Of a stretch of DNA of 64,000 bases, positions 1 to 9,599 are shown in pieces (position 1 is the stretch's first letter; each line of letters begins with the position of its first letter). The notes beneath the pieces are model-generated. The model did not search any database. It saw only the letters and a program-made list of their open reading frames with translations, and was not told where the DNA came from. The stretch comes from Lachnospiraceae bacterium JC7. GTDB taxonomy: Bacteria; Bacillota; Clostridia; Lachnospirales; Lachnospiraceae. The translations under genes were made by a program, and so were the position numbers. The stretch spans positions 1 through 64,000 of the forward strand of contig ALYD01000010.1 in assembly GCA_000513555.1 (NCBI GenBank). Direction: 5' to 3'.

Positions 1-106
1 ATTACTCTCTAACAACTACACTTTTATGGTACTAAAAAGGACATGGTAGCCGGTCTGCCCGGATCCACATCCTTTAGTCATATACCAGAAAATATCTAAC
101 TGTTTT

Positions 107-1438
107 TTATTTTTCTCTGATGACGGATATCACCACAAATATCAAAAGTATGAAGGGATAGATAAGCCAGGGTATGATCTCCATACTGCTTATCCCGGAA
201 AGTGAAGCAGCTACCAGAAGCTGTGCACCATAGGGGATGATTCCCTGTGCTATGCAGGAGCATGTATCCAGGAGAGATGCTGTGACCTTGCCGGAAACAC
301 CATACTCATCACTTATTTCTTTAGCTATAGGAGCAGCTATAACTATCGCCACTGTATTGTTTGCGGTGGCAATATCAAGAAATGCAGTCAAAAGACCGAT
401 ACCTGCCATGCCGCCTTTTTTACCCGTCGCACGCTTTTTTATGAAATCAAGGATTGCAGCAAAGCCTCCCCCTGCTTTCATAAGTGCGGATATGGACGCC
501 ACAAGCACGGTTACTATCATGGTCTCAAACATTCCCGCCGTCCCGCTTCCCATAGCGGAAAATGCACTGACATAATCAAGCGTACCAAACAGCATGCCTG
601 CAGCAAGATAAAGTACAACACCTATCATAAGTACCGCAAAAACATTCACTCCCAACAGAGCCAGAATAAGTACTGCAAAATAGGGCGCCGCAAGCAGCGG
701 GTTATAATCAAAGTCCCCCATAGGCGCTGTTTCGCTGTTCAGCGACAAAAAAAGAATCAACAGCAGAGTCAGTATCGCCGAAGGAAGTGCTGTTTTTATA
801 TTGGTCCGGAACTTATCCGCCATTTGCACTCCCTGGGTTTTTGTAGCAGCTATGGTCGTATCCGATATGAAAGAAAGATTATCTCCAAACATCGCGCCGC
901 CGACTACAGTACCCACACACATGGGAAGCGATAGCCCGCCATTCTGAGCAACTGTCGCTGCAATAGGTACAAGCACTGTGATTGTACCTACACTGGTTCC
1001 CATGGCCATGGAAATGAGACATGCGATAACAAAAAGTCCTGCCTCGGCAAATCTGGGTGGAATGATACTCAAGAGCATGTTGGCAGTACTGACTGCACCT
1101 CCTGCTTTTCCTGCAATTCCGCTGAATGCTCCCGAAAGCAGAAAAATAAACAGCATTATAGTAATATTATCATCACCTATTCCCTGCGCACACAGATGTA
1201 TCTTTTCATCAAATGACAGTTTTCTGTTCTGAAGGAATGCTGCGATCAGCGCAATACCGAAGGCAACTACGACCGAAATGATATAAAATCCCATCTCACC
1301 TTCAATAGGCCTGATACATTCAAAGAATATGCCGTTTCCAAGATACAGCACCAGAAATATCGCTATGGGCAAAAGCGCCCATCCGTTTGATTCCGGTGCC
1401 ATAACTCTCTCTGCTTCACTTTTATTATTACTTTCCAT
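107..1438 (-). CDS. NhaC-family Na+/H+ (or carboxylate) antiporter
   Basis: A 443-residue polytopic membrane protein with about a dozen hydrophobic segments. It contains the glycine- and serine-rich GTSVGT and GGAMFGDNLSFISD stretches typical of the NhaC / ion-transporter superfamily. Members exchange Na+ for H+, and some (the MleN type) exchange malate for lactate. It is the last gene of a minus-strand group, 75 bp downstream of the LeuD-like gene and in the same orientation as LeuC. In that context it could move the substrate or product of the dehydratase rather than serve only in pH homeostasis; that is inference. Family call is firm, substrate is unknown. Confidence 0.85.
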   Translation of the reverse strand: MESNNKSEAERVMAPESNGWALLPIAIFLVLYLGNGIFFECIRPIEGEMGFYIISVVVAFGIALIAAFLQNRKLSFDEKIHLCAQGIGDDNITIMLFIFLLSGAFSGIAGKAGGAVSTANMLLSIIPPRFAEAGLFVIACLISMAMGTSVGTITVLVPIAATVAQNGGLSLPMCVGTVVGGAMFGDNLSFISDTTIAATKTQGVQMADKFRTNIKTALPSAILTLLLILFLSLNSETAPMGDFDYNPLLAAPYFAVLILALLGVNVFAVLMIGVVLYLAAGMLFGTLDYVSAFSAMGSGTAGMFETMIVTVLVASISALMKAGGGFAAILDFIKKRATGKKGGMAGIGLLTAFLDIATANNTVAIVIAAPIAKEISDEYGVSGKVTASLLDTCSCIAQGIIPYGAQLLVAASLSGISSMEIIPWLIYPFILLIFVVISVIREK

Positions 1439-1513
1439 TACTTAAATCCTGTTTCTACATTAAAGTTATATCGAAACATTGTAATGTGACAAGGCGATTA
1501 TGTCTATTATTAT

Positions 1514-2020
1514 TTACTCAGACTTGCCAAATCTCTTGCGCATCATCGGCTTGATACCGCCGGCCTCCAGAATCTTCATTGCCTGATCGCCTAACTGCTC
1601 GCACTGAAGCACTTCTCCTGTTTCTTCTATAGTGACAGTTCCGGCTTCTATATCCAAAGTAAGCGTCTGCCCGTCTTTTACTTTGTCCTTGATACCTTTA
1701 CATATTACCGGAAGCAAACCTAGATTGATGGAATTTCTGAAAAAGATCCTTGCAAAGGAGTCTGCCAGAATCGCTGAAGCACCCATATTTAACAATGCTA
1801 TAGGCGCATGCTCTCTGCTGGAGCCACAGCCGAAATTTCTCCCGGCAACAACTATTCCACCCTGAGGAAAATCAGGTGCAATGGATTCATCAACTCCGGA
1901 GAGGCAATGACTTCCGATTTCTTTAGGGTCTGTAATGGCTAAAAATCTTCCCGGATAGATCTGATCGGTATCAATATTGTCACCAACAACTATGATTTTT
2001 CCTGTTACCTTTGTCTTCAT
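1514..2020 (-). CDS. leuD: 3-isopropylmalate dehydratase-type small subunit
   Basis: A 168-residue protein of the aconitase swivel-domain family (LeuD / HacB / DmdB size class). It has the conserved N-terminal GDNIDTDQIYPGRFL and the GRNFGCGSSREHAPIAL loop that contributes active-site residues. It partners the LeuC-like protein encoded 12 bp upstream to form the [4Fe-4S] hydro-lyase. The short single-domain small subunit belongs to the LeuC/HacA class of Clostridia and archaea. No leuA or leuB is nearby and the operon has its own GntR regulator, so a substrate other than isopropylmalate (for example citramalate or dimethylmalate) is possible. The family is certain, the substrate is not. Confidence 0.85.
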   Translation of the reverse strand: MKTKVTGKIIVVGDNIDTDQIYPGRFLAITDPKEIGSHCLSGVDESIAPDFPQGGIVVAGRNFGCGSSREHAPIALLNMGASAILADSFARIFFRNSINLGLLPVICKGIKDKVKDGQTLTLDIEAGTVTIEETGEVLQCEQLGDQAMKILEAGGIKPMMRKRFGKSE

Positions 2021-2032
2021 TTTTACTCCTCC

Positions 2033-3292
2033 TTACAGATACGGTCTTGGATCGGTAATAGTACCGTTTATCAAACTGGCTGCAACAGTAGCCGGACTTG
2101 CAAGATACATCAAAGCTTCGGTTGACCCCATTCTTCCAGGGAAATTTCTGTTGGTACTTGTTATACATACCTCGCCCGGAGCAAGTATGCCTTCATGAGC
2201 ACCCAGGCATGCACCGCATCCCGGTGTCGTAATGGTCGCACCGGATTCCATAAGAGCCTGAATGTATCCCTTTTGCATGCACTCCATCATTACTTCACGA
2301 GAAGCGGGTACTATGATCAGTCTTGTGTATTCAGGAATATGACGGCCTTTAAGAATCCTTGCAGCAACTTCGATATCCTCAACTCTTCCACCTGTACAGC
2401 TTCCTATGTACCCCTGATTCAGTTTGATCTCACCGCCGGCCACAACACTTGAAAGCGTATGGACATTTTCAACACTGCTTGGACATGCAAGTTCAGGTTC
2501 CATTTCAGATACATCAAAAACATAGATTTCAGCATATTTGTAACCGGGATCTGTATACTGCACCTCAAATCCACGGACTGCTCTCTTGTTTACGTAATCA
2601 AGGACATCCTTATTTGGCTGCATATATGCTGTCTTTGCACCCATCTCAACTGCCATGTTGCAGATCGTCATTCTTCCCGCTACATTCAGTTCTTCCACAT
2701 AACTGCCCGTAAAATCTATCGCTTTATATACAGCGCCATCAGCTCTTATTTTTCCGAGTACCGCAAGTATTACATCCTTTGGAAAAACACCCTTAGGAGC
2801 TTTACCTTCAAGTCTTACCTCTATGATCTCCGGTACCCTGAACCATAATTCACCTGTCATTAATATGGTTGCCATATCTGTCGCGCCACATCCGGTTCCC
2901 ATGGCCCCAAATGCACCATGAGTCGTAGTGTGACTGTCTGTTGCCACAACGATCATTCCGGGATAGATCACGCCCGCTTCAGGCATTACCTGATGGCAGA
3001 CCCCACAGTTTGTATCGAAATGAAATTTTAACTCATTCTTTTTTGCAAACTCCCGCATCTCCTTATGATTGGATGCACTTTTGATATCAGGTGTCGGTGC
3101 ATAGTGATCAAACACAAAAGCACAACGTTCCTTGTCCCAGACCTTTTCGCCGCCCATTTCATAGAATGAATAAACCGTCTGCAGATACAGATCATTTATC
3201 TCTGCAAAATCCACCTTGGCAGTAACGATTTCGCCTGTCTTTACTTCTTTTCTACCACTGTTCTTAGCCAGGATTTTTTCGATAGCATGCAT
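2033..3292 (-). CDS. leuC: 3-isopropylmalate dehydratase-type large subunit
   Basis: A 419-residue aconitase-superfamily large subunit. It shows the substrate and cluster motifs DSHTTTHGAFGAMGTGCGATD in the first third, then SCTGGRVEDI and TPGCGACLGAHEG, whose cysteines bind the [4Fe-4S] cluster. The length fits the LeuC/HacA subfamily with separately encoded small subunit. The ATG is preceded by AAAGGAG at 6-nt spacing. It heads the leuC-leuD-nhaC group, and a perfect 16-bp palindrome lies about 55-70 bp upstream, matching part of the upstream GntR gene's own promoter. The symbol follows the family; leucine biosynthesis is not demonstrated because leuA and leuB are absent here. Confidence 0.87.
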   Translation of the reverse strand: MHAIEKILAKNSGRKEVKTGEIVTAKVDFAEINDLYLQTVYSFYEMGGEKVWDKERCAFVFDHYAPTPDIKSASNHKEMREFAKKNELKFHFDTNCGVCHQVMPEAGVIYPGMIVVATDSHTTTHGAFGAMGTGCGATDMATILMTGELWFRVPEIIEVRLEGKAPKGVFPKDVILAVLGKIRADGAVYKAIDFTGSYVEELNVAGRMTICNMAVEMGAKTAYMQPNKDVLDYVNKRAVRGFEVQYTDPGYKYAEIYVFDVSEMEPELACPSSVENVHTLSSVVAGGEIKLNQGYIGSCTGGRVEDIEVAARILKGRHIPEYTRLIIVPASREVMMECMQKGYIQALMESGATITTPGCGACLGAHEGILAPGEVCITSTNRNFPGRMGSTEALMYLASPATVAASLINGTITDPRPYL

Positions 3293-3347
3293 TATTAGCT
3301 CCTTTCAGACTCACTGAACCAATGTCACGTTTGATATTTTATATCGT

Positions 3348-3363
3348 ATATCGTATACGATAT
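3348..3363. promoter_or_regulatory. Candidate GntR operator upstream of leuC
   Basis: ATATCGTATACGATAT is a perfect 16-bp palindrome, preceded by a partial overlapping copy from 3341. The 13-mer GTATACGATATTC (3353-3365) recurs at 4184-4196, just upstream of the GntR gene. The GT..AC core agrees with known FadR-subfamily operators. Regulation of leuCD-nhaC by that GntR protein is inferred. Confidence 0.6.
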
Positions 3364-3462
3364 TCGTTTTAAACTAATCTACCATCCTCTGAAAAGCTTT
3401 GCAATCATTTCTAAAGAATCAAAATAGACAATTTTTATTAATGCTTTTTATGTATAATTGCA

Positions 3463-3494
3463 GAAAAAAAGACCAGAGGTTATCCTCTGATCTC
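3463..3494 (-). terminator. Intrinsic terminator of the GntR gene
   Basis: On the minus strand a stem with CAGAGG/CCTCTG core and four-base loop is followed by a run of seven T. It lies just after the stop of the GntR gene and separates it from the leuC operator and promoter. Confidence 0.7.
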
Positions 3495-3514
3495 AAAGTC
3501 TCTATATTCAGCTG

Positions 3515-4162
3515 CTATTTTTCAGAATAATATTTAAGAATGTTTTCCATACTGCGAGTGATATGCTGCCTCATCGCCTTTCCGGCATCCCTGGCTTTTC
3601 CGTCCCGAATATGTTCCAGAATTTCAATATGCTCCACAGTGGACTTTTGATAATGTACGACGCTCTCAGGTCGTGAATGTCCGGTACTGGGACCATTCCA
3701 TAATTCGTAAAGATACTGTGTCAGTTTTGAATTATCTGATGCTTTCCATATATTTGTATGTATGCTTTGGTTCAACTCAACATATTCGGAAACATTTATC
3801 GTGTCAGGTTCCTGATCTCTCATTTTATAAAGCTCAGAAAGCAAGGCTTCCGTCTCCATCCCGTTATTTGCAGCTCTGACAGCCGCTTCCGATTCCAGAA
3901 GGATACGCATCTCAAAGTTATCTCTTATGAACTTTTCATCTATCTTGTTTACAACAGCACCTTTGTTCATCCGAAGCGTGATCAAGCCTTCTGCTGCCAA
4001 TGTCTGAAAAGCTTCTCTGACCGGGGTTCGGCTGATTCCCAGCTGTTCAGCAACACCTGTCAAACTTAATTCCTGACCGCTTTTATATTCTCCCGAAAAA
4101 ATAGCCTTTTTTAATATAGATGTGATCCGGATCCTTGCCGGCATTAATTCCAATGATTCCAT
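3515..4162 (-). CDS. GntR/FadR-family regulator (FCD domain)
   Basis: Chosen as 215 residues from the ATG at 4162, because GAAAGG lies 9 nt upstream; a longer reading would need a TTG at 4198 inside the putative operator. The N-terminal winged helix (RITSILKKAIFSGEY, then LGISRTPVREAFQTLAAEGLI) is typical GntR. The rest is an all-helical FCD ligand-binding domain with DNFEMRILLESEAA and a late EHIEILEHIRDGKA. FCD regulators usually sense small organic acids, which suits the neighbouring dehydratase and antiporter genes. A copy of the leuC operator element overlaps its own upstream region, suggesting autoregulation (inference). Confidence 0.88.
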   Translation of the reverse strand: MESLELMPARIRITSILKKAIFSGEYKSGQELSLTGVAEQLGISRTPVREAFQTLAAEGLITLRMNKGAVVNKIDEKFIRDNFEMRILLESEAAVRAANNGMETEALLSELYKMRDQEPDTINVSEYVELNQSIHTNIWKASDNSKLTQYLYELWNGPSTGHSRPESVVHYQKSTVEHIEILEHIRDGKARDAGKAMRQHITRSMENILKYYSEK

Positions 4163-4183
4163 GCATAAATACCTTTCTAAACT

Positions 4184-4196
4184 GTATACGATATTC
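4184..4196. promoter_or_regulatory. Second copy of the candidate GntR operator element
   Basis: GTATACGATATTC here is identical to 3353-3365 in front of leuC. It lies 22-34 bp upstream of the regulator's ATG, where bound repressor could block its own transcription. Confidence 0.5.
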
Positions 4197-4273
4197 AATA
4201 CAATGCTATTTCATTACAATTTCTTTGTCAATTTAAAATCCCCGGTTCTGCCGGTCATACTACATATATAAAG

Positions 4274-4300
4274 CAAAAATCCGTGGCAATGCCACGGATT
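4274..4300 (-). terminator. Intrinsic terminator of the frl operon
   Basis: The arms AATCCGTGGC (4278-4287) and GCCACGGATT (4291-4300) are perfectly complementary with a 3-nt loop. On the minus strand they are followed by TTTTT, 29 bp after the frlB stop. Confidence 0.75.
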
Positions 4301-4328
4301 CTACTTACACTCTTAACACCTTTTCTTT

Positions 4329-5393
4329 TTAATAATCAAACTGTCTGTAATATCTTCTTATGGATAACGGATGTCTCAAAAAAAGCTCCATATATGTATC
4401 TACTCTGGCATTTACCGCCCTCATTACAAGATGTGACACACTGCCCCGATACTTATCACTTATTCCCTGAAGAGGATATTCCCTGGTATCTATGATAGTA
4501 TAGTTAGCATTGACCTTAGGTAAAAATTTCGCTACGCGTTCTGCCAAAGGACGCTGCTCATCCTCACCTATAAAGAGTGTAATCGGGGTATCTGCAACTA
4601 TGATCTCCTGCATTCCATGGAAGAATTCCTGACAGCTTATGGATTTTGTACGGATCCACATCTGTTCCTCCCAATAACACATCGCATAGGAGTAAGTTGC
4701 ACCATACAGATTACCTGATCCGATAAAATAATGCGGAAGATCCTTATGGCCGTTTAAAAAATCAACCTTCTTTTTTGCGTAGTCATAGGCCCATGAATCT
4801 GACATTTTTTCTATCTTTACAAGATCCTCTGCAAGATAAGACTCCATTTCCCTGTTATATTCATCATAATCATCAAATTCCCCGTTTTTGTACATCAGGT
4901 AATTTGCCACCATATAGAACTTAAGCTGTTCATTAGCCGGATATACTATAAGATGATCCTGCATTTCCGGAGAGGTAAGTACAGATCCCGGGGTATCGAT
5001 GAATGCAAAGACTCTTGCACCGATATCCTTTACTTTCTTAACAAGTTCCACCATCTCTTTGGTATTCCCTGATACTGATGAATAGATCAGTAAAGATTTC
5101 TCTGTGAATCTCTTATTCCCGGTTGTAAGGAATTCTGCTGCATTTTCTACATAAACGGGAAGTTTTGACTTTCCTCGCATATATACTTCCACCTGCATTC
5201 CGGAAGCATATGTCCCGCCGATACCCATGAAGTATATTCCGTCAAATCCTTCAGTCCATATTTCATCAATTATCTCTTCTATATCTCTCCTTAAAGCTAA
5301 CGCTCCGTTGATACTTTCAAGCTTTTTTTCTTCATCAAAATCTCTGAGACAGGGACCTTCGATCTCTGCCCATATGCTCATTCTGTCATTCAT
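4329..5393 (-). CDS. frlB: Fructoselysine-6-phosphate deglycase-type SIS protein
   Basis: A 354-residue protein with two SIS (sugar isomerase) domains of the GlmS-isomerase/FrlB type. Visible motifs are FMGIGGTYASG near residue 55 and SSVSGNTKEMVELV near residue 107 in the first domain, and SCQEFFHGMQE in the second. There is no glutaminase domain. FrlB converts fructoselysine 6-phosphate to lysine and glucose 6-phosphate in the cytoplasm. Placement with a PfkB kinase, an amino-acid permease and a GntR-UTRA regulator supports this call over a GlmS-like role. A close relative acting on another Amadori compound (glucoselysine or fructose-asparagine) cannot be excluded. GGAG lies 8 nt before the ATG. 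Confidence 0.8.
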   Translation of the reverse strand: MNDRMSIWAEIEGPCLRDFDEEKKLESINGALALRRDIEEIIDEIWTEGFDGIYFMGIGGTYASGMQVEVYMRGKSKLPVYVENAAEFLTTGNKRFTEKSLLIYSSVSGNTKEMVELVKKVKDIGARVFAFIDTPGSVLTSPEMQDHLIVYPANEQLKFYMVANYLMYKNGEFDDYDEYNREMESYLAEDLVKIEKMSDSWAYDYAKKKVDFLNGHKDLPHYFIGSGNLYGATYSYAMCYWEEQMWIRTKSISCQEFFHGMQEIIVADTPITLFIGEDEQRPLAERVAKFLPKVNANYTIIDTREYPLQGISDKYRGSVSHLVMRAVNARVDTYMELFLRHPLSIRRYYRQFDY

Positions 5394-5467
5394 ATCACCA
5401 TCTCCATATTTCTCAGCCTAAGCCGGCTTCAGCTTTGTGGCTAAATCGGATCAGGCCAAAGTGTTTT

Positions 5468-6004
5468 TCACTGCCTGAAAAAATGAACATTGAAATTACA
5501 TTTATCTCCCCGTACATAATTCTTATTGAATTCTATAACTCTGCCCTTGTCATCATAGGACACGCTCTGGAAAAACAATGTGGATACTCCTTCTCCAATT
5601 TTCAGCAGTTTCGCATCTGAAGCATCTGGTACTACCAGATCCAGCGTCTCCTCTGCCCTGTGAAGATTTATACCGAACATCTTGTATGTTTCATATATTG
5701 AAAAAATATTGAGATCGATACCACCCAGTTTCGGAACAAGATACCTTGGAATATATATTTCTTCCAGGGATACAGGTTCGTCGTTTACAAGACACACCCT
5801 TCTGATATAGAAAAGATAATCAGACGGATCTATACCAAAAACCGAAGAATAGAGATTTCCGGCTTCACGCAGGTACTTGTTCAGGATCTTTGTCGAGGGG
5901 ACCATATCTTTTTCAAGAATGGTCTGGGTAAATCCCTTTAGATCATCCATGTTTCTTTGTATTTTTTCTTCATTCAGTATTTCTTTAGAGACGAATTCTT
6001 TCAT
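5468..6004 (-). CDS. UTRA-domain protein lacking the GntR DNA-binding domain
   Basis: A 178-residue protein. From about residue 18 (RNMDDLKGFTQTILEKDM) to the end (RGDKCNFNVHFFRQ) it reads as a UTRA effector domain, the C-terminal half of HutC-type GntR regulators. No winged helix precedes it: only 24 bp separate its start from the frlD stop, so none can be hidden upstream. The start codon lacks a close ribosome binding site (AGGA about 15 nt away), so translation may be coupled to frlD. Neighbours are frlD and frlB. It could be a decayed second regulator or a free effector-binding partner of the FrlR-like protein. Confidence 0.75.
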   Translation of the reverse strand: MKEFVSKEILNEEKIQRNMDDLKGFTQTILEKDMVPSTKILNKYLREAGNLYSSVFGIDPSDYLFYIRRVCLVNDEPVSLEEIYIPRYLVPKLGGIDLNIFSIYETYKMFGINLHRAEETLDLVVPDASDAKLLKIGEGVSTLFFQSVSYDDKGRVIEFNKNYVRGDKCNFNVHFFRQ

Positions 6005-6028
6005 AAATGTAATCTCATGTTCCTATAA

Positions 6029-6823
6029 TCACCATGCACCAAAGTATTTCAATGTATCTGCCGCGGTGGCAGCACCCATCTCCATAGCTTTTTCTATCCC
6101 GAGACCATCTGTTATGCCATAAAGGAATCCGGCCACATAACTGTCTCCGGCTCCCATGCTGTCCACAAGATTTTCACAGTCCTTGATTCCGTATTTGTAA
6201 AAAGAGTATCCATCGAAGCAAAGACTCCCTTCACTTCCCAGCATGCATATCACAAGTTTTGGTCCCTTGTTATGCAATTCCTTAATTTTTTCTCTCACTT
6301 CAGGCACATCGCCCTCTTCAGATGAGAAAAACAGGTAATCCGTATAAGGTATAGCGGTCTTAGCAGCTTCATCATCCGGTCTGTCTGCACAGTCAAAGGC
6401 TGTTGTCATTCCTCTTTCCTTTATTTCCTTAAACTGCTTTTCTACCTTTCCCCACAGATCCGCAACCACTACATCATGCGTCAGTATGAAGTCAATATCT
6501 TCAGGACTCAGTAAAAAATTATCCATTACACCTTCGTCATAATCCCCGAATACTCTTTCACCATCAATGATGTTCACTTGTGAGACTGCGGTCTTACCTT
6601 CTTTGACATATAGATGTGATACATCAACACCTTTATTTTTTATGGAATCATACATAAACTCGCCATAGTCATCATTTCCCACGGGACCAATATATGATGC
6701 CTCTCCACCTATTCTTTTGGTATAGACGGCCATATTTACAGGACCGCCTCCTGCAAATGCTTTTCCGCCGTCAACATTACCGTAATAATCGATACAGTTA
6801 CTGCCGGCTGCAGCCAGTTTCAT
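6029..6823 (-). CDS. frlD: PfkB-family kinase, fructoselysine kinase type
   Basis: A 264-residue ribokinase-fold sugar kinase with the N-terminal GGGPVNMAVYTKRIGG substrate region and the C-terminal signature DSMGAGDSYVAGFLYG that holds the anion hole and catalytic Asp. FrlD phosphorylates fructoselysine at O6, making the substrate of FrlB. The length is at the compact end of the PfkB family, as for known FrlD. AAGGAG lies 7 nt before the ATG, 18 bp after the regulator gene. Substrate is inferred from the operon; specificity within Amadori products is open. Confidence 0.8.
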   Translation of the reverse strand: MKLAAAGSNCIDYYGNVDGGKAFAGGGPVNMAVYTKRIGGEASYIGPVGNDDYGEFMYDSIKNKGVDVSHLYVKEGKTAVSQVNIIDGERVFGDYDEGVMDNFLLSPEDIDFILTHDVVVADLWGKVEKQFKEIKERGMTTAFDCADRPDDEAAKTAIPYTDYLFFSSEEGDVPEVREKIKELHNKGPKLVICMLGSEGSLCFDGYSFYKYGIKDCENLVDSMGAGDSYVAGFLYGITDGLGIEKAMEMGAATAADTLKYFGAW

Positions 6824-6841
6824 AATTATTCTCCTTTTTCT

Positions 6842-7564
6842 TCAAATCCTCAGAATACTTGAAAATTGAACCTGATCCGCTCTTGTCAAAATATCAAAGT
6901 ATTCCACGACCCTTCCGTTAATGTCAGAAATTATCCCATGTATACCGAAGATATGATCACCTTCAGCGATTTGAAGCATTTCTGCTTCTTCTTTTCCCGC
7001 ATATACGATGCCTATATCTTCATTACCACTATCAAGAATAAGTCCATAGCTTTTTAATATTTTAAAAAGTGATTCATCCGTGAAGTTATGATTTTCTATT
7101 CCTTCACAAAGACTGTAATTTAAATAGCTTTTTTCTATGCGGAAAGGTGTATTGTTCTTTCTTCGAATACGGATAAGACAAAATACCTTCTCTCCTTTTT
7201 TTATACAGAGCTTATCCGATATACATTCATCAGCTTCCACAAAATATGAATCCACAACTTCAGTCCACAAAAAGTTACCTGTTCCTCTCATTGATTCAGT
7301 TGTTGATTTTGCATCCTGCAGATTCATTCTGAATTTGGGCGGTGCTACATAAGTACCGGATCCTATTTCGCTGTATAGGATATTTTCCTCCACCAGACGT
7401 TTTATAGCAGCTCTTAAGGTGGAACGATTAATATTCCACATATCACACATGTCCCGTTCACCGGGTAGTTTTGCATGGGGTCCCAGTTTATTTTCTTTTA
7501 TATACCATCTGATCTGTTCAATGGCATAATCCCGCGGCTTTACTTTTTTTTTCTGTTCCACCAT
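6842..7564 (-). CDS. frlR: GntR/HutC-family regulator with UTRA domain
   Basis: Chosen as 240 residues from the ATG at 7564, which has AGGAG just upstream; the longer open frame merely runs into the permease gene. The N-terminal winged helix shows RDYAIEQIRWYIKENKLGP, then LPGERDMCDMWNINRSTLRAAIKRLVEENILY. The C-terminal UTRA domain follows from about residue 90. Position between permease and kinase genes matches FrlR-type regulators of fructoselysine operons. Several inverted repeats upstream of the permease gene are possible targets. Repression relieved by a sugar phosphate is the usual mode in the family and is inferred here. Confidence 0.82.
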   Translation of the reverse strand: MVEQKKKVKPRDYAIEQIRWYIKENKLGPHAKLPGERDMCDMWNINRSTLRAAIKRLVEENILYSEIGSGTYVAPPKFRMNLQDAKSTTESMRGTGNFLWTEVVDSYFVEADECISDKLCIKKGEKVFCLIRIRRKNNTPFRIEKSYLNYSLCEGIENHNFTDESLFKILKSYGLILDSGNEDIGIVYAGKEEAEMLQIAEGDHIFGIHGIISDINGRVVEYFDILTRADQVQFSSILRI

Positions 7565-7578
7565 AAGGCTCCTGTCAT

Positions 7579-9599
<2,021 letters not shown>

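Noticed and set aside
1-106. Possible terminator at the left edge
   Set aside because: An imperfect ACTAAA..AGGA..TGG / CCACATCCTTTAGT inverted repeat is visible but lacks a clear stem and T-run; nothing firm can be called in 1-106.
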